21,062 bases of DNA, taken from positions 1-21,062 of the forward strand of contig CAKPHD010000030.1 of NCBI GenBank assembly GCA_934155625.1. The letters are read 5' to 3'. Source of the stretch: an uncultured Clostridia bacterium. Lineage in GTDB: Bacteria > Bacillota > Clostridia > TANB77 > CAG-508. Made by a program: the position numbers and the translations under genes. Below are positions 14,024 through 21,062 of the stretch, in pieces. The stretch's first letter is position 1; every line of letters starts with the position of its first letter. The notes beneath the pieces are model-generated. The model saw only the letters and a program-made list of their open reading frames with translations. It did no database searches and had not been told where the DNA came from.

Positions 14024-15481
14024 ATGAAAAAATATAAATTAGAAACAATCGTATTTTTAGCTGGTGCAATAGGAATGGGACTAGAACTAATTGCTGCAAG
14101 AGTATTGTCACCATATGTAGGAAGTTCAAATGTTGTATGGACAAGTATTATAGGAATAATCTTAGTAAGTATGAGTTTAGGATATTGGATAGGAGGAAAA
14201 AGTGCAGACAAGGATGCCAATATAAATCAATTAGCAAATATTTTGTTATATGCAGCACTCGCGACAAGTGCAATTCCATTATTAGAAACTTGCGTAGTAA
14301 AAATATTAGCAGGAATAATTCCGAATTTAATACTAGCAGCAATATTATGTGCAATAATAGCATTCTCAATTCCAAGTTTTATCTTAGCAATGATTTCACC
14401 ATATGCAGTAAAAATAAAAAGTAAAGAAGAAACAGAAATTGGTTCATTATCAGGAAAAATATCATCTTTATCAACCATTGGAAGTATTGTAGGAACATTT
14501 TTAATGGGGTTTGTATTAATACCTAATATTGGAGTAAGTAATATAAATATTAGTGTAACAATAATATTATTTATAATGTCATTAATTGCAAGAGAGGAAA
14601 TAAACAAAAAAATAGTATCGAAAAATATTTGGGCAATATGCATAATGGTAATATTAATAATATTAGGAAAAAGCATATTTGAAATTAATAATCCTGATAT
14701 AATATTAGATACAGATTCTCAATATAGTAGAATATGGGTAAAACAAATACAAGCCGAAAAGATAACATACAAAACATTACAAGTAGATAGAGGATTAGAA
14801 TCATATATAGATGCAGAAACAGGAGAAATGGGAGCAAAATATTTAAGATATTATGATTTATTTGAATATTTTAATAAAGATGCAAAATCCACTCTTTTAA
14901 TTGGAGGCGCAGCATATACATACCCAATTCATTATTTGCAAAAATATAATGATAAAACAATAGACGTTGTAGAAATAGATGATAAAATGACCCAAATTGC
15001 AGTAGAGCAATTTGGATTAAATATTAATGATAAACGTTTAAAAACATATAGCCAAGATGGCAGGAGTTACCTGAATTATAGCCAAAACAAATATGATACA
15101 ATTCTGATAGATGCTTTTAAAGGAACAAATGCACCATTTGAATTAACAACATATGAAGCATTAACAAATGCAAAAAATATGCTAAATGAAAATGGAATAG
15201 TTATTACAAATATAATTTCTTCATTAGAAGGTGATGATGCAAAATTTATAGAATATGAATATTCAACATATAAAGCCATTTTTGATGATGTAAAAGTTTT
15301 TAAGGTTGCAGACAGAGATGCAAGTGATATTCAAAATTTAATTTTAGTTGGAATTAAAGGGAATACAGAAATTGATAATTCAAAATTTGAAGAATATTCA
15401 CAATATTTAAATATGCAAATAAGTGATTTTAAAACAGATAAAAAAATTGTAACAGATGATTTTGCACCAATAGGAAATTAA
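14024..15481 (+). CDS. Fused membrane protein / spermidine-synthase-like domain
   Basis: This 485-residue protein has two parts. Residues 1 to about 225 are hydrophobic with several membrane helices (GAIGMGLELIAARVLSPYVG at the start is typical of the transporter-like half of these fusions). Residues ~230-480 form a spermidine-synthase-like Rossmann domain with LLIGGAAYTYPIHYLQ, VVEIDDKMTQIA and DTILIDAFKGTNAP. Family members are annotated as fused MFS/spermidine synthase, but most lack proof of aminopropyltransferase activity. The nucleotide-binding Gly-rich loop is kept as GGAA, and the usual synthase catalytic Asp-rich segment is replaced by IDAFKG. The substrate is therefore unknown. It has its own GGAGG ribosome binding site, stands alone and converges on an Rpn gene. 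Confidence 0.85.
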   Translation: MKKYKLETIVFLAGAIGMGLELIAARVLSPYVGSSNVVWTSIIGIILVSMSLGYWIGGKSADKDANINQLANILLYAALATSAIPLLETCVVKILAGIIPNLILAAILCAIIAFSIPSFILAMISPYAVKIKSKEETEIGSLSGKISSLSTIGSIVGTFLMGFVLIPNIGVSNINISVTIILFIMSLIAREEINKKIVSKNIWAICIMVILIILGKSIFEINNPDIILDTDSQYSRIWVKQIQAEKITYKTLQVDRGLESYIDAETGEMGAKYLRYYDLFEYFNKDAKSTLLIGGAAYTYPIHYLQKYNDKTIDVVEIDDKMTQIAVEQFGLNINDKRLKTYSQDGRSYLNYSQNKYDTILIDAFKGTNAPFELTTYEALTNAKNMLNENGIVITNIISSLEGDDAKFIEYEYSTYKAIFDDVKVFKVADRDASDIQNLILVGIKGNTEIDNSKFEEYSQYLNMQISDFKTDKKIVTDDFAPIGN

Positions 15482-15485
15482 AAAA

Positions 15486-15519
15486 GATAAAGACATGAGA
15501 ATATTTTCATGTCTTTATC
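15486..15519. terminator. Hairpin between convergent genes
   Basis: Perfect 13-bp arms, GATAAAGACATGA (15486-15498) and TCATGTCTTTATC (15507-15519), surround an 8-base loop. On the minus strand the stem is followed by TTTTT, so it is a good intrinsic terminator for the Rpn gene. On the plus strand it lies 5 bases beyond the spermidine-synthase-like stop and may work there too. Confidence 0.8.
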
Positions 15520-15539
15520 AATATGAGACATAATAAATA

Positions 15540-16400
15540 TTAAATATTATTTTGAAGCTCTTCTATTTCGGATTTACTTAATTCTGTGATTTCAGCTATT
15601 TGTTTTATAGACATTTTTTGTTTTATTAATTTTTTTGCTATTTCTAGTTGTTTTTTTCTTTTACCAATTTTTTCGCCCTCTTCTTTAGCACAATCTAGAG
15701 CAGACTTTTCCTCGAGTTTTGCCATTAATTTAAGTTCAGCTAATCTTTTAATTTCTTCATCTCCAGTTAAAACATTATAGTTTTCAAGTGCTTTTTTAAC
15801 TTTTTTATTATTCTTACATGCCATTTCTAACAAATCCTCTCTTTCCATATCTAGAAAACTCAACCATTGGGATAATGTATCACTCATATCAGGATTTTGC
15901 TTTCTAAATTTATTTAATTCTATGTAATAATATTTTACATCATTATTAATTTCATATTCTCTATGTTTTGAAGCTACTCTTACTGTTTCTGTAATATATT
16001 CAGGGAGTTCTATAAATGAATAATCTAATATTGCTATTACTATTATAGGTTTTAAATTTCTAAAATCATCTCCTGTATCTAATTGTTCTGTTACTTTTTT
16101 ACTTGCATAAAACAAAGTCCTTTTTTCTATATTTTTATAGTTTCGTAATTGAATTTCAATATTTATAAATTCTCCGTTTTCTAGTTCTACTCCTAAATCT
16201 AGTATTCCAAATTTTTGGTCTTTAGATAATTGTTCTAACCTCAAATCATGTCCAATAGTTTTTATTGTTACTTTTCTTTCTAGTATGGATTCTAAAAATT
16301 CTTCTAAAAATCCTTCATTTTCTTTTCTATTAAAAAATGCTTTAAACATTATATCACTTTTCATCTTTAGTGCTGGGTTTATTGTTAAATTTAAACTCAT
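15540..16400 (-). CDS. Rpn family recombination-promoting nuclease (PD-(D/E)XK transposase-like)
   Basis: This 286-residue member of the Rpn / PDDEXK_2 family resembles E. coli RpnA-type nucleases, which cut DNA and promote RecA-independent recombination. The catalytic core is KFGILDLGVELENGEFINIEIQ, summarised as D68 followed by E82-x-Q84. The N-terminal KSDIMFKAFF is the usual family entry. The C-terminus holds a charged coil and a helix-turn-helix-like IKQKMSIKQIAEITELSKSE. A minus-strand GGAG ribosome binding site precedes ATG 16400, and a TATAAT (16416-16421) with TTGCGA (16439-16444) lies just upstream. There are no terminal repeats around it, so it is a lone gene rather than an IS. Intact by appearance; often linked to phage defence, which is not shown here. 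Confidence 0.87.
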   Translation of the reverse strand: MSLNLTINPALKMKSDIMFKAFFNRKENEGFLEEFLESILERKVTIKTIGHDLRLEQLSKDQKFGILDLGVELENGEFINIEIQLRNYKNIEKRTLFYASKKVTEQLDTGDDFRNLKPIIVIAILDYSFIELPEYITETVRVASKHREYEINNDVKYYYIELNKFRKQNPDMSDTLSQWLSFLDMEREDLLEMACKNNKKVKKALENYNVLTGDEEIKRLAELKLMAKLEEKSALDCAKEEGEKIGKRKKQLEIAKKLIKQKMSIKQIAEITELSKSEIEELQNNI

Positions 16401-16415
16401 TAAATTTCTCCTTTC

Positions 16416-16444
16416 ATTATATCGTTTTTTGTTGCATTTCGCAA
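16416..16444 (-). promoter_or_regulatory. Possible promoter of the Rpn gene
   Basis: On the minus strand TTGCGA and TATAAT are 17 bases apart. The predicted start would leave a leader of only ~10 bases, overlapping the ribosome binding site, so the true promoter may lie further out. Confidence 0.4.
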
Positions 16445-16698
16445 TATTTTTTTGTATTTTAATTAAAAAACGAATTTAATAAAGGTCCATAGGCACCACA
16501 CTCCACTTCTTATTCTGTTTCTGTACTGATTTGTTTCATATGAATAAAATTACTGAAAAAATCAAAAAATCATTTTGTAAATACTAAGTTGTACTTGTAC
16601 CCTAAAATTAGTACGTTTCTAATATATCACAAAACACTACATTTGGCAAGAGCTTTATAAATATTTTTTAACAATATAAAAAGTAATCAATTAAAGTA
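16445..16698. other. Intergenic stretch between the Rpn gene and the pheST promoter
   Basis: No gene can be supported. A minus-strand frame beginning MKQISTETE stops after nine codons and continues only as a short open stretch. Several GTAC-containing half-repeats (near 16600-16615) do not form a strong structure. Confidence 0.4.
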
Positions 16699-16727
16699 TT
16701 TACAAAATCAACCAAATGTGATAAAAT
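16699..16727 (+). promoter_or_regulatory. Promoter of the pheST operon
   Basis: TTTACA (16699-16704) and TAAAAT (16722-16727) are 17 bases apart. Transcription would start near 16734, giving a ~300-base leader that holds the T-box. Confidence 0.7.
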
Positions 16728-16733
16728 ACCAAA

Positions 16734-17003
16734 AGTAAAAAAGCAAAATCAAAGAAAAAGCAAAGTAAATATATTGTAAAAGCAATACAGAGAAAATAGC
16801 AAAGCTGAGAGCTATTATGCCAAATATATTGAAAATTCACTTTAGAGATCTTCTTTTTAAAGCTAGGCAAGTAGAAAGAAGCGGTAGAACCGTTAAAACT
16901 ATAAAGAGGTTAATCAAGTGCAGAGAAAAGCACTATTAATAAATTTAGGTGGTACCACGAAAGAGCCATTCGTCCTAAAACAGGGTGAATAGGCTCTTTT
17001 TCG
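16734..17003 (+). promoter_or_regulatory. Phenylalanine T-box leader with antiterminator and terminator
   Basis: The leader ahead of pheS has the T-box core AGGTGGTACCACG (16947-16959), which pairs with the tRNA acceptor end when the tRNA is uncharged. The intrinsic terminator follows: AAAGAGCC (16960-16967) pairs with GGCTCTTT (16992-16999), with inner ATTC/GAAT pairing, then a T-run. In Stem I an AGAG-containing apical helix (about 16786-16816) is followed by GAAAATTCA, where TTC (16836-16838) is a reasonable Phe specifier followed by A. Uncharged tRNA-Phe should therefore raise pheST expression. The T-box call is firm; the exact specifier position is by eye. Confidence 0.9.
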
Positions 17004-17035
17004 ATATTCATCAAAATTTTAAAGGAGGAAGAAAA

Positions 17036-18085
17036 ATGCAAGAAAAGATTGAAGAAATCAAAAAACAAGCAGAAGAGAAAATCAAAGAAATCAAAAATTC
17101 GCAAGAACTACAAGATTTTAAAGTAAAAATGCTAGGAAAGAAAAGTGAACTATCAAGCTTACTAAAAACATTAGGAAGCCTAACACCAGAAGAAAGACCA
17201 AAAGTAGGAGCATTAGTAAACGAAGCAAGAAAATCAATAGAAGAAAAAATATCTATAGCCGAAGATGCAATAATGGAAAACATGCTAGCAGAAAAAATAG
17301 AAAATGAAACAATAGATATAACATTACCAGGAACAAAAATAAAAAGAGGAAGTAAACATCCAGTAAACAGAGTAATAGAAGAAATAGAAGATCTATTTGT
17401 ATCAATGGGATATGATGTAGTTTCAGGGCCAGAACTAGAAACAGACGAATTTTGCTTTGAAAGATTGAATCTACCAAAAGGACATCCAGCAAGAGATATG
17501 CAAGACAGTTTTTATATTACAAACGAACATTTACTAAGAACACAAACATCAGCAGTTCAAGCAAGAACAATGTTAGCAAATACAGAAAAAACACCAATAA
17601 GAATGATATGCGCAGGAAAAACATATCGTAGAGAAGATGATGCAACTCATTCACATCAATTTGGCCAAGTAGAAGGGCTTGTAATAGATAAAAAAGAAAG
17701 AAATGTATCATTAGCAGACTTAAAAGGAACATTAGAAGTATTTGTGAAAAAATTAATAGGAAAAAATTCAGAATTACGTTTTAGACCAAGTTATTTCCCA
17801 TTTACAGAACCATCATATGAAGTAGATGTAACATGCTTTAAATGTGGCGGAAAAGGATGCAACCTATGTAAACAAACAGGATGGATAGAAGTTCTTGGCT
17901 CAGGAATTGTACATCCAAATGTATTAAAAATGAATGGATATGATCCAGAGGAATACAGTGGTTTTGCATTTGGAACAGGACTTGATAGATTGGCCATGTT
18001 TAAATATGGAATTCCAGATATGAGATATTTGTATGCAAATGATATACGATTTTTATCTCAATTTGACAGAAAGGATGAGGAATAA
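17036..18085 (+). CDS. pheS: Phenylalanyl-tRNA synthetase alpha subunit
   Basis: This is the catalytic subunit of the alpha2-beta2 class II enzyme that charges tRNA-Phe. The 349-residue start at ATG 17036 follows AAAGGAGGA; an in-frame GTG at 16985 lies inside the T-box terminator and is rejected. The N-terminal coiled coil (residues ~1-90) contacts tRNA. Catalytic motifs include HPVNRVIEEIEDLF, LRTQTSAVQARTM, CAGKTYRREDDATHSHQF (motif 2) and GLDRLAMFKYGIPDMRYLY (motif 3). A CFKCGGKGCNLC cysteine cluster before GWIEVLG is often seen in Firmicute PheS. The stop overlaps the pheT start (TAATG). Confidence 0.97.
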   Translation: MQEKIEEIKKQAEEKIKEIKNSQELQDFKVKMLGKKSELSSLLKTLGSLTPEERPKVGALVNEARKSIEEKISIAEDAIMENMLAEKIENETIDITLPGTKIKRGSKHPVNRVIEEIEDLFVSMGYDVVSGPELETDEFCFERLNLPKGHPARDMQDSFYITNEHLLRTQTSAVQARTMLANTEKTPIRMICAGKTYRREDDATHSHQFGQVEGLVIDKKERNVSLADLKGTLEVFVKKLIGKNSELRFRPSYFPFTEPSYEVDVTCFKCGGKGCNLCKQTGWIEVLGSGIVHPNVLKMNGYDPEEYSGFAFGTGLDRLAMFKYGIPDMRYLYANDIRFLSQFDRKDEE

Positions 18086-20448
18086 TGAAATTAAGTACAA
18101 ATTTTGTAAAAGACTATGTAGACATAGATGTTGATGTAAAGCAATTAGCAGAAGACATGACAAGAGTAGGAAATGAATATGACTCAGCAGAAAAATTAAT
18201 AAATGCAACAAAATTAGTAATAGGAGAAATAGTAGAATGTAAAGACCATCCAGATTCAGACCATTTACATTTGTGCAAAGTAAATATAGGAAGCGAAGTT
18301 TTAGACATAGTATGTGGTGCACCAAATGCAAGAAAAGGAATAAAAGTAATTGTTGCACTTGATGGAGCAGTATTACCAGACAAAATAATAAAAAAAGGTG
18401 TAATAAGAGGTCAAGAATCAAATGGAATGTTATGTTCAATAGCCGAACTTGGACTAGAAAACAAATTTTTAAAACCAGAAGATTCAGAAGGAATAGCAGA
18501 ACTAGGAGAAGATGCTGAGCCAGGAGAAGACCCAATAAAATATATGGGAATGGATGACAGTGTAATCGATTTCGAATTAACAGCAAACAGAGGAGATTTA
18601 CTAAGTATATTAGGAATGGCATATGAAATAGGTGCTATATATGACCAAAAAGTAAAAGATGTAGATTTAACTCATAGTGAACAAGGAGAAGACATTAACA
18701 AAAGTTTTGAAACAGAAGTAAAAACAGAAAATTGTTCAATGCTATTAGTAAAAAAAGTAGAAAATGTAGAAATTAAAGAAAGTCCATCATTCATAAAAAA
18801 TAGATTAATAGCTTCAGGAATAAGGCCAATAAACAATGTAGTAGACATCAGTAACTATGTAATGCTAGAATTAGGGCAACCATTGCATTTTTATGATGCA
18901 GACAGACTTGGCAATAAGCTAGTTGTAAGAATGGCAGAAGAAGGAGAAAAACTAAAAACACTTGATAATATAGAAAGAACATTAAGTGCAGATGATATAG
19001 TAATAGCAGACAGCACACATGGAGTTGGTCTTGCAGGAGTAATGGGAGGACTTGAAACAGAAGTAGAACCAGATACCAAAAATGTAATAATAGAATCAGC
19101 AATCTTCGATTCTGTAAAAGTTAGATTAACATCTAAAAAAATAATAAGAAGTGAAGCAAGTAACAGATTTGAAAAAGGACTAGATCCAAACAGAACATAT
19201 ATGGCAATAGAAAGAGCATGTGCATTATTAGAAAAATATGCAGGAGGAAAAGTTGTTACAGGAACTATAGTATATGACAAAACAAATAAAGAAGACAAAC
19301 AAATAGAAATTACATTCCAAAATATAAATGATGTATTAGGAACAACAATTCCAAATGAAGAAATTCTAAATGTATTCAGAAAACTAGGATTTACATATAA
19401 AGTAGATGGAGAAAAAATCACAGTAACAGTACCATCAAGAAGAATGGATATATCAATTAAAGAAGATTTAATTGAAGAAGTAAGCCGTATATATGGTGTA
19501 GACAACATACAAGGAAAACTTCCAGTAGTTCCAATGAGAAAAGGAAGTTATGACAAAACTCAAAGAGAAATAAGAAACAAAATGATAGCATTAGGACTAA
19601 ATGAAACACTATCATATGTTTTAATAAATGACAAAGAAGTAAATGGTTATACATTAGATGAATTTGAACCATTAAAACTATTAGACCCAATCACAGAAGA
19701 GAGAAATACATTAAGATATAGCATGATACCATCACTTTACAAGATATATGAATATAATTCTGCTCGTAGTCAAAAAGATGTATCAATATTCGAAATAGGA
19801 AAAGGCTTCTACAAAAAGGGAGACGTATATGGAGAAGATACAAAATTATGTGCATTAATGACAGGAAAATATTCACTTGGACTAGACAACACCAAAAATG
19901 TTGACTTCTACACAATCAAAGGTGTTGCAGAAGAGGTATTAGACTATCTTGGATATGCAGGAAGATACAGCTTTATGAAACAAGAAATGCCAAAAGAAAT
20001 GCATCCAGGACAAAGTGCATATATCAATGTAAATGGAACAAATGTAGGAATTATAGGAAAAATACATCCAAATGTAACTATGGAAGATGTATTTGTATTA
20101 GAAATTAATTTAGATGAATTATTTAAAAAGAGAGTTGGAAAAATGAAATATAAAGAAATTTCAAAATTTCCAAGTGTTAAAAAAGATGTAGCATTTGTAG
20201 TTGATAAATCTTTAACATCTAAAGAAGTTGAAAAGGCTATTAAAAATGGCGGAGGAAGTACTCTTACAGACATTGAAATATTTGATGTTTACACAGGTGT
20301 TGGTGTTGGCTTGGATAAAAAGTCTATGGCTTATTCATTAACTTTTTCTGATAACAAAAAGACTTTGACTGATGAAGAGGTTAATTCTTTGATGGATAAG
20401 ATTATTGATACTGTTTCTAAAAAATGTGGTGGAGAGTTGAGAAAATAA
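18085..20448 (+). CDS. pheT: Phenylalanyl-tRNA synthetase beta subunit
   Basis: At 787 residues this has the full length of bacterial PheT. Domains in order: a tRNA-binding OB domain (about residues 40-150, KLVIGEIVECKDHPDSDHL then GVIRGQESNGMLCSIAELG), B3/B4 editing domain (about 210-370, with RPINNVVDISNYVMLELGQP), B5 (about 400-475), a catalytic-like core (about 480-690), and the C-terminal FDX-ACB anticodon-binding domain (about 690-787, FPSVKKDVAFVVD). It is co-translated with pheS. From roughly 20150 on, codon choice shifts from A-ended to T-ended codons (GGT, GTT, TCT, GAT), which differs from the rest of the gene. No clear terminator follows. Confidence 0.97.
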   Translation: MKLSTNFVKDYVDIDVDVKQLAEDMTRVGNEYDSAEKLINATKLVIGEIVECKDHPDSDHLHLCKVNIGSEVLDIVCGAPNARKGIKVIVALDGAVLPDKIIKKGVIRGQESNGMLCSIAELGLENKFLKPEDSEGIAELGEDAEPGEDPIKYMGMDDSVIDFELTANRGDLLSILGMAYEIGAIYDQKVKDVDLTHSEQGEDINKSFETEVKTENCSMLLVKKVENVEIKESPSFIKNRLIASGIRPINNVVDISNYVMLELGQPLHFYDADRLGNKLVVRMAEEGEKLKTLDNIERTLSADDIVIADSTHGVGLAGVMGGLETEVEPDTKNVIIESAIFDSVKVRLTSKKIIRSEASNRFEKGLDPNRTYMAIERACALLEKYAGGKVVTGTIVYDKTNKEDKQIEITFQNINDVLGTTIPNEEILNVFRKLGFTYKVDGEKITVTVPSRRMDISIKEDLIEEVSRIYGVDNIQGKLPVVPMRKGSYDKTQREIRNKMIALGLNETLSYVLINDKEVNGYTLDEFEPLKLLDPITEERNTLRYSMIPSLYKIYEYNSARSQKDVSIFEIGKGFYKKGDVYGEDTKLCALMTGKYSLGLDNTKNVDFYTIKGVAEEVLDYLGYAGRYSFMKQEMPKEMHPGQSAYINVNGTNVGIIGKIHPNVTMEDVFVLEINLDELFKKRVGKMKYKEISKFPSVKKDVAFVVDKSLTSKEVEKAIKNGGGSTLTDIEIFDVYTGVGVGLDKKSMAYSLTFSDNKKTLTDEEVNSLMDKIIDTVSKKCGGELRK

Positions 20449-20495
20449 TATATGAAAGAAATTGTTACTTCTTATGAGAGATAAAATATTAATAA

Positions 20496-20526
20496 AGTTT
20501 CTTTAAGTTGCATACTTAAAAAAACT
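20496..20526. promoter_or_regulatory. Palindromic box 1 upstream of the surface-protein gene
   Basis: TTTAAGT-TGCAT-ACTTAAA is a dyad. The stem extends outward to 13 bp with one mismatch, beginning AGTTT and ending AAACT. It is 19 of 20 identical, in inverted orientation, to box 2 at 20677-20696. It could be an operator, or the end of a small element. Confidence 0.55.
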
Positions 20527-20614
20527 GTAAAAATTCACCTAAAGCAGTAATGTCAATACATAGAAGATAGTTAAAAATGTCAAAAAATACTAATTTAAAA
20601 TTATTTTATTATAA

Positions 20615-20622
20615 TTGTCGAA
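20615..20622 (+). promoter_or_regulatory. Candidate Spo0A box
   Basis: TTGTCGAA matches the 0A-box core recognised by Spo0A in spore-forming Firmicutes, lying 6 bases upstream of the -35 hexamer. A single 8-base match in AT-rich DNA can be chance, but the position is right for an activator site. A weaker TGTCAAA lies near 20578. Confidence 0.45.
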
Positions 20623-20628
20623 AAACGG

Positions 20629-20657
20629 TTGATAAAATAGGGCTTTATTGCTATAAT
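20629..20657 (+). promoter_or_regulatory. Promoter of the surface-protein gene
   Basis: TTGATA (20629-20634), a 17-base spacer and TATAAT (20652-20657) form a strong sigma-A promoter. Transcription would start about 20664, giving a ~55-base leader containing box 2. Confidence 0.8.
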
Positions 20658-20676
20658 TAATTTGAATTGTTATATC

Positions 20677-20696
20677 TTTAAGTATGCAACTTGAAG
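20677..20696. promoter_or_regulatory. Palindromic box 2 in the surface-protein leader
   Basis: TTTAAGT-ATGCA-ACTTGAA is a near-perfect dyad just after the predicted start of transcription. As RNA it forms a 9-bp hairpin with one G-U pair, ending ~20 bases before the AAGGGAG ribosome binding site. It may act as an operator or a leader hairpin. Its inverted partner lies at 20496-20526. Confidence 0.55.
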
Positions 20697-20718
20697 AAAA
20701 AATGAAGGGAGAACAATC

Positions 20719-21062
20719 ATGAGAAGAGCCAATAACAAAATAGTTGGAGGGATAGTGTTACTAGCAATAATATTAGTAGCAGTAGGATATGCAACAATAA
20801 CAAATGTAACACTAAATATAAATGGAAAAGCAAAATCAGAAGCAAATCAAACCAATTTTGTGGTGGAATTTATAGGAACACCAACAACAGGAGGAAAGGG
20901 AACAACAACAGCGACAATAAATGCAAGCAAAAAGACAGAAGGAACAGTAAAAGTAACAGGATTAACAGCAAAAGGAGATACAGCCACAGCAACATATACA
21001 GTAAAAAATCAAAGTCAAGATTTATCGGCAGATTTAACAGCAGAAGCAACAAGCTCAAATGA
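20719..21062 (+). CDS. Secreted or membrane-anchored protein, TasA/camelysin-like N-terminus (partial)
   Basis: The first 114 residues of a gene running off the window. The N-terminus MRRANNKIVGGIVLLAIILV ends in AVGYATIT: a short basic head, one hydrophobic segment (about residues 8-25) and the GYA motif seen at the signal sequence of SipW-dependent TasA/camelysin-like proteins. The rest is Thr/Ala/Lys-rich beta-type sequence (TTTATINASKKTEGTVKVTG), suggesting an extracellular repeat or Ig-like domain. AAGGGAG stands 7-8 bases before ATG 20719. It has an elaborate promoter with two palindromic boxes and a Spo0A-like box. Biofilm-fibre or adhesin function is inferred; the C-terminal domains are unseen. 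Confidence 0.7.
   Translation, partial: MRRANNKIVGGIVLLAIILVAVGYATITNVTLNINGKAKSEANQTNFVVEFIGTPTTGGKGTTTATINASKKTEGTVKVTGLTAKGDTATATYTVKNQSQDLSADLTAEATSSN

Noticed and set aside
16445..16600. Minus-strand MKQISTETE frame as a gene remnant
   Set aside because: It stops after nine codons, and the downstream open stretch resembles no family I recognise.
16985..17035. Upstream GTG start extending pheS by 17 codons
   Set aside because: It lies within the T-box terminator arm, and ATG 17036 has an ideal AAAGGAGGA site and the family N-terminus.
18053..18622. Leucine-rich minus-strand open frame opposite pheT
   Set aside because: Its Leu-rich composition is the complement of A-rich, A-ended codons in pheT; there is no start signal or plausible domain.
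20496..20526. Palindromic box 1 as the pheT terminator
   Set aside because: The plus strand after the stem is not T-rich; the T-run is on the minus strand, and the box has an inverted twin at 20677-20696.

Overview
The window is AT-rich DNA with A-ended codon preference and bacterial TTGaca/TATAAT promoters. It carries a pyruvate formate-lyase pair, a Gram-positive style phe T-box and the pyrH-frr-uppS-cdsA-rseP block. All of this points to an anaerobic, fermentative low-GC Firmicute (Clostridia-like), probably host-associated. A perfect Spo0A-box-like site near the right end suits a spore-forming lineage. No rRNA, tRNA or CRISPR array was seen.

Layout. (1) 1-343 is the 3' end of a formylglycine-generating-enzyme-fold protein whose last ~100 bp look like the variable repeat of a diversity-generating retroelement (DGR). 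(2) 411-1471 is a decayed IS4-like element with 15-bp perfect terminal inverted repeats and a transposase broken by a frameshift and an apparent internal deletion. (3) 1580-3012 is an AbiEi/AbiEii (type IV toxin-antitoxin) pair, closed on its right by a second, 72-bp identical copy of the IS right end (3151-3222). (4) 3368-6333 is pflB-pflA behind a consensus promoter, followed by a small unknown gene with its own promoter and terminator. (5) 6852-11819 is pyrH-frr-uppS-cdsA, then a small ORF plus a zeta-toxin-like kinase in the place often held by dxr, then a short PDZ-less site-2 protease (rseP-like). (6) 11934-13673 is aspS with its own promoter. (7) 13754-15481 is a broken DUF378 remnant and a membrane protein fused to a spermidine-synthase-like domain. 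(8) 15540-16400, on the minus strand, is an Rpn/PD-(D/E)XK 'transposase' nuclease. (9) 16699-20448 is a promoter, a phenylalanine T-box leader and pheS-pheT. (10) 20501-21062 is a promoter region with two palindromic boxes and a Spo0A-like box, then the 5' part of a secreted or anchored TasA/camelysin-like surface protein.

The housekeeping genes cover fermentation, UMP supply, ribosome recycling, undecaprenyl and CDP-diacylglycerol lipid synthesis, regulated proteolysis and aminoacylation. They are interleaved with accessory modules: a DGR target, an IS, two toxin-antitoxin-like systems and an Rpn nuclease. The most interesting parts are the putative DGR variable repeat cut off by an IS, the AbiE module bracketed by IS ends, the zeta-toxin-like gene inside an envelope-lipid operon, a dispersed ~40-bp palindromic repeat, and the dyad/0A-box promoter of the surface protein gene.
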